From the NCBI RefSeq assembly GCF_020833685.1, contig NZ_JACKZY010000002.1:868001-932000 (forward strand): a stretch of 64,000 bases of DNA, in the 5' to 3' direction. The stretch comes from Nitratireductor sp. B36. GTDB lineage: Bacteria; Pseudomonadota; Alphaproteobacteria; Rhizobiales; Rhizobiaceae. Shown piece after piece: positions 1 to 9,573 of the stretch (positions are counted from its first letter, which is position 1; each line of letters starts with the position of its first letter). A program made the translations under genes and the position numbers. The notes beneath the pieces are model-generated. The model was not told the DNA's origin. It was given only the letters and a program-made list of their open reading frames with translations, and ran no database searches.

Positions 1-1088
1 TTCCGATCGTTCAGGGCACAAGCTTTGCCTTCTTGCCGGTGATGATCCCGATCGTGGCGGGGCAAGGCGTCGCCGCTATGGGGGCATTGATGGGTGGGGT
101 CGTGGTTGGCGGTATCTTCCACTTCTTTCTCGGCAGTTTCGTGGGCCGCCTGCGTTTCGCGCTGCCACCGATGGTAACGGGTCTGATTGTTCTGATGATC
201 GGACTGTCGCTCATCAAAGTGGGAATTCAGTATTCCGCTGGCGGTGTGCCGCTGATCGGAAAGCCCGCTTATGGCAGCTTGCAAAATTGGAGCGTTGCGC
301 TGGTGGTGGTTGTGGTCACATTGCTGCTGAAGTTTTTTACACGTGGCATGTGGTCGATTGCGGCCGTTCTCCTCGGCCTGGTGGCAGGCTACGTTGTGGC
401 CCTGGCCCTGGGTATGGTGAGCTTTTCCAATGTCGGAAACGCATCATGGGTGGCGGTCCCCGTTCCATTCAAATGGGGTTTCGAGCTTGCGCTCCCCGCG
501 ATTATCGGAATGTGTTTCATGGCGGTCATTTCAGCAATAGAGACAGTCGGTGATGTGTCCGGAATCACCAAGGGGGGAGCCGGCCGCGAGGCGACGGAGA
601 AAGAAATCTCAGGCGCCACATACGCGGATGGGCTCGGAACGGCCATCGCTGGTGTTTTTGGCGGTCTGCCCAACACATCGTTCAGTCAGAATGTCGGCCT
701 GATCTCAATGACAGGCGTCATGAGCCGACACGTGGTGACCTATGGTGCAATTTTCCTGATCCTTTGCGGGCTCATTCCGAAAGTCGGCGCGCTGATCTCG
801 ACAGTGCCGATCATGGTGCTTGGCGGAGGTGTGATTGTTATGTTCGGCATGGTCGCCGCGGCAGGTATCAATATGTTGTCGGACGTGCACTGGAATCGGC
901 GAAACATGGTGATTTTTGCCGTGTCGCTCTCTGTGGGCCTGGGCTTGCAGCTCGAGCCAGGAGCGCTGCAGCATTTGCCGAAGACCGCGCAAATTCTCAT
1001 GACCTCGGGTCTTCTGCCAGCTGCGTTCCTGGCAATCGTCCTGAACCTTATCCTGCCACAGGAAGCGGGGGCGGAACGGAACAATTGA
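1..1088 (+). CDS. NCS2-family xanthine/uracil permease, 5' end missing
   Basis: This is an inner-membrane nucleobase:cation symporter, most likely for xanthine, urate or uracil. The reading frame is open from base 3, so the gene starts before the window and only about 362 C-terminal residues are present. The visible part has at least eight hydrophobic segments. It also carries the NCS2 signature, a conserved glutamate region (AIETVGDVSG) followed by LPNTSFSQNVGLISMTGV and SR, which lines the substrate site in UraA/UapA-type carriers. The C-terminus PQEAGAERNN is short and polar. The substrate cannot be settled from sequence alone. The gene converges with erpA and a weak bidirectional hairpin lies between them. 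Confidence 0.9.
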   Translation, partial: PIVQGTSFAFLPVMIPIVAGQGVAAMGALMGGVVVGGIFHFFLGSFVGRLRFALPPMVTGLIVLMIGLSLIKVGIQYSAGGVPLIGKPAYGSLQNWSVALVVVVVTLLLKFFTRGMWSIAAVLLGLVAGYVVALALGMVSFSNVGNASWVAVPVPFKWGFELALPAIIGMCFMAVISAIETVGDVSGITKGGAGREATEKEISGATYADGLGTAIAGVFGGLPNTSFSQNVGLISMTGVMSRHVVTYGAIFLILCGLIPKVGALISTVPIMVLGGGVIVMFGMVAAAGINMLSDVHWNRRNMVIFAVSLSVGLGLQLEPGALQHLPKTAQILMTSGLLPAAFLAIVLNLILPQEAGAERNN

Positions 1089-1110
1089 GCCGCCTCTGGC
1101 CCAAAATATG

Positions 1111-1142
1111 AAAAGCGCCGTGAAACGATACGCGGCGTTTTC
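1111..1142. terminator. Weak bidirectional terminator between permease and erpA
   Basis: An A-rich arm (AAAAGCGCCG) and a T-rich arm (CGGCGTTTTC) pair with one bulged G around an eight-base loop. The hairpin sits between two convergent genes and would give U-runs in both directions, which fits a shared terminator. The stem is imperfect, so efficiency is uncertain. Confidence 0.55.
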
Positions 1143-1165
1143 TCAAAAAGACTTCTCAAAAAGAC
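1140..1165. repeat. 13-bp perfect tandem duplication
   Basis: The 13-mer TTCTCAAAAAGAC occurs twice back to back just downstream of both convergent genes. It looks like a local slippage duplication next to the terminator. No function is evident. Confidence 0.8.
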
Positions 1166-1183
1166 GGTCGTTGCGAAGAAGAG

Positions 1184-1534
1184 TCAGATCGAAAAGCTGG
1201 TTCCGCAACCACAGGAGGCGACGGCGTTCGGATTCTTGATCTGAAATGACTGGCCGATCAAATCGTCGACAAAGTCGATTATCGATCCGCCCATATAAAC
1301 GAGCGACAGGTCATCGATGAGGACGGTTGCCCCATCCCGCTCGATGGCGTGATCGTCTTCGTTGCGCTGATCTGTGAGGTCGAAAGCATAAGAAAAGCCA
1401 GAACAGCCGCCACCTTCCACCGAGACGCGCAGGGCGATCTTGCCCGGCTCATCCTTCAGAATGGTCGCGATGCGCTTTGCGGCAGCTTCCGTTAGTTCAA
1501 CGCTCTTCAATTCGGTTCCAGCGTCCATGCCCAT
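1184..1534 (-). CDS. erpA: Iron-sulfur cluster insertion protein (A-type carrier, HesB/IscA family)
   Basis: The 116-residue product matches the usual length of ErpA/IscA carriers, which receive and deliver [2Fe-2S] or [4Fe-4S] clusters to apoproteins in the cytoplasm. The three ligand cysteines are present: Cys44 in GGGCSGF, and Cys108 and Cys110 in the C-terminal SCGCG motif. The start at 1534 is chosen because AGGA lies eight bases upstream and the family begins near here; a longer open frame upstream is not protein-like. The gene diverges from dgt, an arrangement common in Hyphomicrobiales. Whether it acts as ErpA or as a general IscA cannot be separated by sequence. Confidence 0.93.
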   Translation of the reverse strand: MGMDAGTELKSVELTEAAAKRIATILKDEPGKIALRVSVEGGGCSGFSYAFDLTDQRNEDDHAIERDGATVLIDDLSLVYMGGSIIDFVDDLIGQSFQIKNPNAVASCGCGTSFSI

Positions 1535-1680
1535 GATGGTTGTCCTGACGGTCACCTTGCGTTCGTGTTCATGGAATAGGTATGAAGCCGCAGGCAGCAA
1601 GTCAACCTGAGCGAGGCGGTCGGGTTTCAAAGGGGACAGTGGCAGGCCGATCAGGGCTGCCTGAGAAGGTGTTACCAAGC

Positions 1681-2901
1681 ATGGAAAAGGATCAGGGCTT
1701 ACAGAACATCGGCTTTGGCTATCGCCCCCGCGCTGCCTATGCGACAGATCCGGCGGCGTCGCGCGGCCGGCTCGTGCTGGAGCCCGAGAGCCCGACACGC
1801 ACGCCTTTTCAGCGCGACCGGGATCGGATCATCCATTCTACGGCGTTTCGCCGCCTTAAGCACAAGACGCAGGTGTTCATCGCCCATGAGGGCGATCATT
1901 ATCGCACGCGGCTGACCCATTCGATTGAAGTGGCGCAGATTGCCCGTGCTCTCGCGCGGGCGCTTTGCTGCGACGAGGATCTGGCGGAGGCGATCGCGCT
2001 GGTGCATGACTTCGGTCACACGCCATTTGGACATACCGGAGAAGACGCACTCGACGAACGCATGGCACAATGGGGCGGCTTCGATCATAACGCCCAGTCG
2101 CTGCGGATCGTGACCGAGCTTGAAAGCCGCTACGCGGAGTTTGATGGTCTCAATCTGTCGTGGGAAACACTGGAGGGGCTGGTCAAGCACAATGGACCGC
2201 TCACGAACGCCGCGGGAGAAGGGCTGGATGGCCCTGTTCCGCAATCCATTCTCGACTATGTCGCCCGCCACGACCTAGAACTGGCCCGTTTCGCCGGGAT
2301 CGAAGCGCAGTGTGCGGCGATTGCGGATGATATTGCCTATAATGCGCACGACATCGATGACGGTCTGCGTTCCGGCCTCCTGACGCTTGAAATGCTTGAA
2401 GAGGTCGGTCTGCCGGGAAAGATTCTCGCGGAGGTCGGGCGCCGCTATCCCGCCCTTGATCCGGTGCGCCGCGGGCACGAGCTCATGCGGCGGCAGATAA
2501 CGGCGATGGTAGAGGACGTGATCGTGGCTTCTCGACAGCGTCTTGAAGTTCTCAAACCCGCCAGTGCGGATGCTGTGCACGATGCAGGTTTCACGATCGT
2601 CGCATTCTCGGACCACATGGCGGCGGAAGAAAAGGAGCTGAAACGTTTTCTCTACGCCAATCTGTACCGTCATGAGGCGGTTGTGGCGGTCCGGGCGCGT
2701 GCCGACCGGATCGTGAAGGATCTCTTTGACGCGTATTTCGACAATCCGCGTGAGATGCCCGAGGGGTGGCGTGATGGCCTCGAAATGGCAGGAGATGCGG
2801 AAAAGGCCAGGCTGGTGGCCGATTTTCTCTCCGGCATGACCGACACCTATGCGGTGAAGGAACACCAGCGCCTGTTTGACCAGACTCCTGATTTGAGCTA
2901 G
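1681..2901 (+). CDS. dgt: Deoxyguanosinetriphosphate triphosphohydrolase-like protein
   Basis: This HD-domain enzyme is predicted to cleave dNTPs into deoxynucleoside plus triphosphate, which limits dNTP pools. The product is 406 residues. Metal-binding residues are visible: His80 in THSIEV, the His-Asp pair at 109-110 in [11 protein letters not shown], and a later [13 protein letters not shown] segment. [10 protein letters not shown] before the first His is typical of the family. I chose the ATG at 1681 (MEKDQGLQN) over an upstream in-frame ATG at 1582, because the extra residues are not family-like and would run through the erpA promoter region. The argS start lies 60 bases downstream, so the two are probably one transcription unit. 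Confidence 0.92.
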   Translation: MEKDQGLQNIGFGYRPRAAYATDPAASRGRLVLEPESPTRTPFQRDRDRIIHSTAFRRLKHKTQVFIAHEGDHYRTRLTHSIEVAQIARALARALCCDEDLAEAIALVHDFGHTPFGHTGEDALDERMAQWGGFDHNAQSLRIVTELESRYAEFDGLNLSWETLEGLVKHNGPLTNAAGEGLDGPVPQSILDYVARHDLELARFAGIEAQCAAIADDIAYNAHDIDDGLRSGLLTLEMLEEVGLPGKILAEVGRRYPALDPVRRGHELMRRQITAMVEDVIVASRQRLEVLKPASADAVHDAGFTIVAFSDHMAAEEKELKRFLYANLYRHEAVVAVRARADRIVKDLFDAYFDNPREMPEGWRDGLEMAGDAEKARLVADFLSGMTDTYAVKEHQRLFDQTPDLS

Positions 2902-2960
2902 TGCCAACCGCAATTCCGCCCCGTGCGGACGACAAAGATCTTTCTTTCAGGACATCGTCC

Positions 2961-4718
2961 ATGAACATTTTCGCCGATTTCACAGATCGGGTCGCCAAGA
3001 CCATTGAAACTCTCGGCCTGCAGTCCAACAGTGGGGAGGCGCTTGACCTTTCGCGCGTGGCCGTCGAACCACCGCGTGATGCGAGCCATGGTGACGTGGC
3101 GACCAATGCGGCCATGGTGCTTGCGAAGTCAGTTGGTGAGAACCCGCGAGCGCTGGGGGAGAAGATTGCCAAAGCATTCGAGTCAGATCCCGACGTTGCC
3201 GCGGCTACGGTGGCGGGTCCAGGCTTTGTGAACCTGAAGCTGAGCGACAGTTTCTGGCAGGCTCGGCTTGGTGAAATGCTGGATCTCGGTACGGAGTACG
3301 GCCGCTCGCAGATGGGGCGGGGAGAGAAGGTGAATGTCGAATATGTCTCGGCAAACCCAACAGGCCCCATGCATGTCGGTCATTGCCGTGGCGCGGTGGT
3401 GGGGGATGCGCTCGCCAATCTTCTTGCCTTTGCGGGTTATGATGTCGCGCGTGAATATTACATCAATGATGCGGGCGTGCAGATCGATGTGCTCGGTCAG
3501 TCGGTGATGCTGCGGTACCGCGAGGCGCTGGGTGAGAAGATCGACGAAATTCCCGCGGGTCTTTATCCAGGTGATTATCTGGTGCCGCTGGGCAAAGAAC
3601 TTGCGCGGGAGTTTGGCACGAAACTTCTGGAAATGCCCTCCGCTGCAGCGATGACGATCGTCAAGGACAGGGCCGTCGAGAGCATGATGGCGATGATCCG
3701 GGACGATCTCGCTGCACTGAATATTCGTCACGATGTATTCTTTTCGGAACGCTCATTGCATGAGGGCAATGGTGGGATGATCCGGTCGGCGATCAACGAT
3801 CTCACCATGAAGGGCCATGTTTACAAGGGTAAATTGCCGCCGCCGAAGGGGCAAAAACCTGATGAGTGGGAGGATCGCGAGCAGACGCTTTTCCGCTCGA
3901 CAGAGGTGGGGGACGACATTGATCGCCCATTGATGAAATCGGATGGCAGCTTCACCTATTTCGCGGCTGACGTGGCCTACATGAAGGACAAGCTGGACCG
4001 GGGTTTCGAACATCTGATCTATGTGCTTGGTGCCGATCATAGCGGCTATGTGAAGCGCTTGCAGGCCGTGGCGCGGGCGCTGGCGGAGGACCGGGTGGAC
4101 CTGACCGTGCTTCTGTGCCAACTCGTGAAGCTGTTCCGCGGCGGAGAGCCTGTGCGCATGTCGAAGAGGGCAGGGGAATTCGTTACCCTGCGCGAGGCGG
4201 TGGACGAGGTGGGTCGTGATCCGATCCGCTTCATGATGCTCTACCGCAAAAACGATGCTCCGCTCGATTTCGACTTTGAGAAAGTGACGGAACAGTCGAA
4301 GGATAATCCTGTTTTCTATGTGCAATACGCTTCCGCCCGAAGCCACTCGGCATTTCGGCAGGCAGGCGAGCAACTCGGTGTGAAGGAATTCAGCCGCGCG
4401 GAGATGAAGGCTCAGCTTGGAAAGCTCACGGACGAGGGCGAGATGGCCTTGGTACGTAAGCTTGCTGAATACCCTCGGCTTGTCGAAAGTGCAGCGCAGG
4501 CGATGGAGCCTCACAGGTTGGCATTCTACCTTTATGATCTGGCAAGTCTGTTCCACGCCCAGTGGAACAAGGGTAGCGAGACAGCCGACTTACGTTTTGT
4601 TAAGGTTAACGATCCAGAATTGACCTATGCCAGACTGGGTCTGGTGCAGGCAGTTCGCGATGTGTTGACATCCGGGCTTGCGTTGATCGGGGCCGAGGCG
4701 CCTTCTGAGATGCGCTGA
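2961..4718 (+). CDS. argS: Arginyl-tRNA synthetase
   Basis: This class I synthetase charges tRNA-Arg in the cytoplasm. The 585-residue length is normal. The N-terminal Add-1 domain is followed by the HIGH-type motif in [13 protein letters not shown] (about residues 131-143) and the KMSKS-equivalent [10 protein letters not shown] (about residue 400). The C-terminal anticodon-binding helical domain ends with PSEMR. The ATG at 2961 is preferred because it gives the standard MNIFADF N-terminus and is preceded by CAGGA. An in-frame ATG at 2901 would overlap the dgt stop. The gene follows dgt and precedes the SPOR protein. Confidence 0.97.
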   Translation: MNIFADFTDRVAKTIETLGLQSNSGEALDLSRVAVEPPRDASHGDVATNAAMVLAKSVGENPRALGEKIAKAFESDPDVAAATVAGPGFVNLKLSDSFWQARLGEMLDLGTEYGRSQMGRGEKVNVEYVSANPTGPMHVGHCRGAVVGDALANLLAFAGYDVAREYYINDAGVQIDVLGQSVMLRYREALGEKIDEIPAGLYPGDYLVPLGKELAREFGTKLLEMPSAAAMTIVKDRAVESMMAMIRDDLAALNIRHDVFFSERSLHEGNGGMIRSAINDLTMKGHVYKGKLPPPKGQKPDEWEDREQTLFRSTEVGDDIDRPLMKSDGSFTYFAADVAYMKDKLDRGFEHLIYVLGADHSGYVKRLQAVARALAEDRVDLTVLLCQLVKLFRGGEPVRMSKRAGEFVTLREAVDEVGRDPIRFMMLYRKNDAPLDFDFEKVTEQSKDNPVFYVQYASARSHSAFRQAGEQLGVKEFSRAEMKAQLGKLTDEGEMALVRKLAEYPRLVESAAQAMEPHRLAFYLYDLASLFHAQWNKGSETADLRFVKVNDPELTYARLGLVQAVRDVLTSGLALIGAEAPSEMR

Positions 4719-4829
4719 CCCCATCCCGTAAGGGGTGCGGTGGTCTGTCACCTTTTGCCCACATTGCGCTGGTACCCGACAATTGTACGACGTCGCGGGC
4801 GTCTACCGAGTGTGAGTGCGGAAAAAAGC

Positions 4830-7592
4830 ATGGCAGATCATAGCTCGAACCAACGCGCGGATAGCGCCGTTTTTTCTGAGGACGACCCATTTGCGGAACT
4901 GACCCGCATTATGGGCCACGACCCACGGCGCGCCGAAGCGTCCGGCAATGAGGCCGAGCAGGAGGGCGATGATCTCGCGCTTGAGCTCGAGAACGAATTG
5001 CTTGGCGATCTGGCGGAATTTTCCGACGAGGTTCATGAGGAAGCAGTTCCCCAGGACGACTGGCAGCCTCAGCCATCGGGCGACTGGCGTTTCGATGCTG
5101 TTGAGGCAGAGCAAAGGCCTGATGAGCCTGCCGTCGACATCGCGGCCGATATGGCTGATGAACTCGACGAGAGCTTTGCTGCGAGTTTTGAAAGCGAAAT
5201 GCGCCTGGAACCGGCTGACGATTTTCCAGCCGTTTCAACGCTGCCTGAGGAAGAGGCCGAAGTTTCAGAACCTGTTGAGGCTGTTGAAGCTGAACTCGTT
5301 GAGCAGCATTTCTCCGAGTTCGACGTCGATATGGCCGAGCCAAGTGGCCCTTTTTCCGAACCGGACTATGAGCGCGACGAGCCCACAGAGAGCCCAGCCC
5401 AGAAAGATACACTTGAGTTCAGCGATCAGGACTTCGCGCAACTGGATAACGATCTCGAAGCTTCTCTGGCGAACGAAGATTGGTTCGGCTCCGAGAATGA
5501 CGTCGGCGAGCAGTCCCTCGAAACTACGGATGCTGCGACTTCCGCGGCAGATCCGTTTACTGATCTGGTGACGGAAGAGGCACTGGAAGCCGCCGAACCG
5601 GCCGTTGCCCTCGATCCGTACAGTGCGGAACCCGATTACCCCGCTGAACGCGATGATTTCGAGGAATTCGAGCAGTCCGAGGTGTCGCTCAGTCTGGATC
5701 AGGCTGAAGACACAGCCGCCAGTGCAGATCCGTTCCTTTCTCCTCAGGCGTTTGCCTCTTCCATCGCTCAGGGAGCCGAGCGGGCGAGTGCGGTGGACGG
5801 GGATGTCGCACGCGAGGATCATGATTTTACCGCGACCCTTGAAGATCAGCTTTCAGCGTCGCCCTCCGAAGAGCCGGCGCCTGTAGAGCCGCTGGTTCAA
5901 CCGCAAGCGGAAGATGGTCTGCAGGCCGAAGCCACTTGGGAAGGTTTTGAGACCGTTGATACGGAGCCTGAGCTGCCGGCTGAAGGTGATCCTGTGGAGG
6001 CGACTTTGGCTGCTCCGTTCTGGCAACAGCCGGAACATCCCTCTGATGCACTGTCCTCGGAACACCAGTCATCCGTACCGCATATCGATACAGTTGATGT
6101 GCCAGGAAACGAACGGGTCCAAGTCGAAGATTCCGCACACATTCCGGAGTTCATAAGCGAACCGGAACGTGTGCCTGAAACAGAATCGGACGATCTGGAG
6201 CTCGCTCTTGCGCGTGCCTTTGGGGACAGCGAAAGCCTGCCTGGGACAGTCGCAGCTGCAGAGGTCGGTCATGAGGGCGGCACCGCGGTGCCCAACGATG
6301 CATATGCTGCTGCAGCCCTGCAGCCAACCGAGCAGGCCCGGGAAGAAGAGGATTTCGGTTTCGAAACTGCTTTTGCGGATAGTTTTTCCGAACCGGATAA
6401 TTTTGCCGGGCCGAGCGAAGAACGAGCAGTTGATAAGCGGGAAGCTGATCCTGCCGACGCTTTCGTGGTCTCGGATATGGACTCCTGGAGCGATCCGTCC
6501 GAGGAATTCGAGCGGGGACCGGGAAGCTTTGCTTCAGAGACTGCGGGAGCCGTGGCTGGGCGTTCTGGGCCGCTTTCCAATCGCCGAAACCTTGCAATGT
6601 TCGGCGTGGCCGGAGGCGTTGCCATTCTCGCTCTCGTCGGCTTTTTCGCCTTCAGCGGCGGTGGCGAAGACAATTCTGCACCAGTGGTTGTTCGAGCCGA
6701 TGACGAGCCCATAAAAGTGAAGCCGGAAAACCCCGGGGGCGAACAGGTTCCCAACCAGGACAATCAGGTCTATCAGAGGGTTTCGGGTGCAGAGGCCGGC
6801 ACTGATCCTGTTCAGGAACGGCTTGTTTCGACGGCAGAAGAGCCCGTGGACGTGCCACAAGCGGCGCCGAAGTCGGAGGAGAGGCTATCGTCGAATGCCG
6901 ACGATACGGTAACCCCGACGAGCGAGCCGGTAACGGCAATGACACCACGGCGCGTACGCACCATGGTGGTTCGACCGGACGGCACGATTGTTCCGCGTGA
7001 GCCGGAGGCACCTGCCCAGAATACTGAAAACGCTGTGGCAACCGGTAACGTTGAGAGCCCTGAGCAGCAGGTTGAAGCTACGACAGCCCAGCAGGCGAGC
7101 CAGGAAGCAGCGCCGGATGCGCGGCTTGCGAGTGCAGATCCGCTGAACGGATCAGCGGAAGATGCGAACGCCTCCGCGGGCAATGTGCCGGTTACAGCGC
7201 CGGTCCCGCCCTCACGCCCTGCTGCACCACCTTCGCAGCCGCAGCGAACTGTTGAAACAACACCTCCTGCTCAGGTCGCAGCAGCGCCCAGCCAGCCTGC
7301 GCAACCTGTTGCACAAACACCTGCACCCGCGCCTGTGACCTCTGGTTCGGATGGCTGGTCGGTGCAGATTTCTTCGCAGCCGACCGTGGAAGCAGCGCAA
7401 AAGTCGTATCAGGATATGGCTCAGCGCTATGGCGGTCTTCTGACCGGAAAAGGCGTGAACATCGTCAAGGCTGACATTGCAGGTAAGGGAACTTATTACC
7501 GCGTGCGCATTCCCTCATCGTCGAAGGATGAAGCAATTCGCCTTTGCTCGCAGTTGAAGTCGGCGGGAGGAAGTTGCTTCGTTTCGAAGTGA
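4830..7592 (+). CDS. Large single-pass SPOR-domain protein (peptidoglycan/septum binding)
   Basis: The 920-residue product has three parts. A very acidic cytoplasmic region spans about residues 1-585, a single membrane helix about 587-610 (AMFGVAGGVAILALVGFFAF), and a Pro/Ala/Gln-rich periplasmic linker ends in a SPOR domain at about 840-920 (GWSVQISSQPTVEAA...). SPOR domains bind denuded glycan strands at division sites, so a divisome or envelope role is likely. The acidic region carries recurring short motifs (see findings). The start at 4830 (MADHSSNQ) follows GGAAAAAAGC; upstream in-frame codons give no credible extension. It lies between argS and nagZ, the order typical of rhizobia. The partner of the acidic domain is unknown. 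Confidence 0.85.
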   Translation: MADHSSNQRADSAVFSEDDPFAELTRIMGHDPRRAEASGNEAEQEGDDLALELENELLGDLAEFSDEVHEEAVPQDDWQPQPSGDWRFDAVEAEQRPDEPAVDIAADMADELDESFAASFESEMRLEPADDFPAVSTLPEEEAEVSEPVEAVEAELVEQHFSEFDVDMAEPSGPFSEPDYERDEPTESPAQKDTLEFSDQDFAQLDNDLEASLANEDWFGSENDVGEQSLETTDAATSAADPFTDLVTEEALEAAEPAVALDPYSAEPDYPAERDDFEEFEQSEVSLSLDQAEDTAASADPFLSPQAFASSIAQGAERASAVDGDVAREDHDFTATLEDQLSASPSEEPAPVEPLVQPQAEDGLQAEATWEGFETVDTEPELPAEGDPVEATLAAPFWQQPEHPSDALSSEHQSSVPHIDTVDVPGNERVQVEDSAHIPEFISEPERVPETESDDLELALARAFGDSESLPGTVAAAEVGHEGGTAVPNDAYAAAALQPTEQAREEEDFGFETAFADSFSEPDNFAGPSEERAVDKREADPADAFVVSDMDSWSDPSEEFERGPGSFASETAGAVAGRSGPLSNRRNLAMFGVAGGVAILALVGFFAFSGGGEDNSAPVVVRADDEPIKVKPENPGGEQVPNQDNQVYQRVSGAEAGTDPVQERLVSTAEEPVDVPQAAPKSEERLSSNADDTVTPTSEPVTAMTPRRVRTMVVRPDGTIVPREPEAPAQNTENAVATGNVESPEQQVEATTAQQASQEAAPDARLASADPLNGSAEDANASAGNVPVTAPVPPSRPAAPPSQPQRTVETTPPAQVAAAPSQPAQPVAQTPAPAPVTSGSDGWSVQISSQPTVEAAQKSYQDMAQRYGGLLTGKGVNIVKADIAGKGTYYRVRIPSSSKDEAIRLCSQLKSAGGSCFVSK

Positions 7593-7612
7593 TCTCGCAT
7601 CCGAGCCAACCG

Positions 7613-7642
7613 AAACCGCCGCCATTGTGCGGCGGTTTTTTC
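7613..7642 (+). terminator. Rho-independent terminator after the SPOR gene
   Basis: AACCGCCGC and GCGGCGGTT form a strong stem with a short CATTGT loop, followed directly by a run of T. It separates the argS/SPOR unit from nagZ-scpAB. Confidence 0.85.
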
Positions 7643-7685
7643 TTGTTTCCTTTTCCAGATTCGCGAGCCCGGTTATCCTGACGGC

Positions 7686-8705
7686 ATGAGCGAATCAAAA
7701 TCCATGATCCTCGGTGCGACGGGGAAAGAACTGACGGCGGATGAAATCGCCTTCTATCGTGATGAGCGGCCATGGGGCTTTATCCTGTTTGCGCGCAATG
7801 TCGGCGAGCCCGCACAGCTGAGCGACCTCGTTGCATCCATGCGCGACAGTGTCGGGAGGCCGGATGCGCCGGTGTTCATCGATCAGGAAGGGGGCAGGGT
7901 GCAGCGCATCCGTCCGCCCATGGCGGGCAGCTATCCAACGGCTTCCGAACTCGGCCGCATCTACGCAAGAAGCCCGGAGGTGGGACTGCGCGCGGCATGG
8001 CTGATGTCGCGCCTGCATGCGATGGACCTCAGACGCTATGGGATCACGGCGGATTGCCTGCCGGTGCTCGACGTGCCGATTGCCGGTGCGCATGACGTGA
8101 TCGGCGATCGCGCCTATGCGCATGACCCGCAGACGGTGATTGCACTTGGCCGCGCTGCGAGCGAGGGGTTGATGGCAGGCGGTGTTCTGCCGGTGATGAA
8201 GCATATGCCGGGCCATGGGCGCGCCTTTGCGGACAGCCACAAGGCGCTGCCCGAGGTGTCGGCTTCCCTCGACGAGCTGCGCACGCACGATTTTATTCCG
8301 TTCAAGGCGTTGGCAGACCTGCCGATGGCGATGACTGCACATATCGTGTTTCATGCAATCGACCCGGAGCGGCCAGCGACGACATCCGCCAAGGTGATCC
8401 GCGACATTATCCGAGGCGAGATCGGCTTCGACGGGCTCCTGATGAGCGATGACGTGTCGATGCACGCACTTTCTGGGGATTTCTCCCAACGGGCGGAAGC
8501 AATCCTTGCGGCGGGCTGTGATCTCGTCCTTCACTGTCATGGGATTATGCCCGAAATGCAGGCTGTCGCCGAAAAGGCGCCTGAATTGTCGGGCAAAAGC
8601 CTGGAGCGGGCCAATCGTGCACTGGCTTGCCTCAATCCGGGGGATGATACGGAAGAACAGGTCGCGCGCGCGGAATTCGAGGAGTGCTTCGCGGCGGTCG
8701 CTTGA
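7686..8705 (+). CDS. nagZ: Beta-N-acetylhexosaminidase (peptidoglycan recycling)
   Basis: This glycoside hydrolase family 3 enzyme removes GlcNAc from GlcNAc-anhydroMurNAc muropeptides in the cytoplasm. The 339-residue length is normal. Visible signatures are the substrate-site motif IDQEGGRVQRI (about residues 61-71), the catalytic loop KHMPGHGRAFADSH (about 170-183), and LLMSDDVSMHAL (about 250-261) with the Asp nucleophile. The ATG at 7686 fits the family N-terminus and is the first plausible start after the upstream terminator. It is followed 19 bases later by scpA. This placement is conserved in Hyphomicrobiales. Confidence 0.95.
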   Translation: MSESKSMILGATGKELTADEIAFYRDERPWGFILFARNVGEPAQLSDLVASMRDSVGRPDAPVFIDQEGGRVQRIRPPMAGSYPTASELGRIYARSPEVGLRAAWLMSRLHAMDLRRYGITADCLPVLDVPIAGAHDVIGDRAYAHDPQTVIALGRAASEGLMAGGVLPVMKHMPGHGRAFADSHKALPEVSASLDELRTHDFIPFKALADLPMAMTAHIVFHAIDPERPATTSAKVIRDIIRGEIGFDGLLMSDDVSMHALSGDFSQRAEAILAAGCDLVLHCHGIMPEMQAVAEKAPELSGKSLERANRALACLNPGDDTEEQVARAEFEECFAAVA

Positions 8706-8724
8706 CGATAAGGGTCGATGACGC

Positions 8725-9573
8725 TTGGCGCAGAACGCTGAAAAGACGGCTGTGAAACCGGCACCCATGGACAAGCTGTGGGACGACAATGCGAAGGAGC
8801 ATGGCGTTTCCGAGCCTGCCCTGACGGTTGATGTCGATGGTTTTGAAGGGCCGCTCGACCTGCTGCTCCACCTAGCACGCACACAGAAGGTGGACCTCGC
8901 GCGCATTTCCGTTCTCGCCCTTGCTGAGCAATACATCGCTTTCATCGAGAAAGTGCGCAAAATGCGGCTGGAGCTGGCGGCCGACTATCTGGTGATGGCG
9001 GCCTGGCTGGCCTATCTGAAATCACGCCTGCTGATCCCCAAAAAGCCGGAGGATGAAGAGCCGACCGGTGAGGAAATGGCCGCACTCTTGCAGTTCCGCC
9101 TGAAGAGGTTGGAAGCGATGCGCGATGCGGCGGCGCGGCTTGTCAACCGCAATCGTCTGGGCCGGGACGTGTTTGCCCGTGGCATGCCAGAGCCGGTGAT
9201 CGTCCAGAAAGAGAGCGCTTTTGCGGCGTCGCTCTATGATCTGCTCACTGCCTATGCCTCACAGCGCCAGCGCCGTGCGGTGACGAATGTACGCATTGCA
9301 AAGCGGGGCGTCTGGTCGCTCAAGCAGGCGCGTGAAATTCTGGTGCGGATGATTGGCGACTTTGGGGACTGGACGGCGCTGGATCACTTCCTGATGCGTT
9401 ACATGACCAAGGCTGAAGAACGGGCGACAGCCACTGCGAGCGCTTTCGCTGCCTCTCTCGAACTGGTGCGGGAAGGCGCCCTTGAAATCCGACAGCAGGA
9501 GCCCTTTGCCCCCATCTACATGCGGACGGGCAAGAAGGCGCCAGCCAGCCTTTTTGAGAATGCCGATGACTGA
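8725..9573 (+). CDS. scpA: Segregation and condensation protein A
   Basis: ScpA is the kleisin subunit that bridges SMC heads and binds the ScpB dimer. The diagnostic segment DGFEGPLDLLLHLARTQKVD (about residues 33-52) is followed by the helical YLVMAAWLAYLKSRLLIP. The C-terminus resembles a winged helix. The product is 282 residues from a TTG at 8725 that has AAGGG about ten bases upstream; an ATG at 8767 would give 268 residues and is a real alternative, with a weaker ribosome-binding site. The stop overlaps the scpB start region, which suggests translational coupling. Confidence 0.93.
   Translation: MAQNAEKTAVKPAPMDKLWDDNAKEHGVSEPALTVDVDGFEGPLDLLLHLARTQKVDLARISVLALAEQYIAFIEKVRKMRLELAADYLVMAAWLAYLKSRLLIPKKPEDEEPTGEEMAALLQFRLKRLEAMRDAAARLVNRNRLGRDVFARGMPEPVIVQKESAFAASLYDLLTAYASQRQRRAVTNVRIAKRGVWSLKQAREILVRMIGDFGDWTALDHFLMRYMTKAEERATATASAFAASLELVREGALEIRQQEPFAPIYMRTGKKAPASLFENADD

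Noticed and set aside
7695-8960. 421-codon minus-strand open frame opposite nagZ and scpA
   Set aside because: It covers two well-defined genes and has no domain signature.
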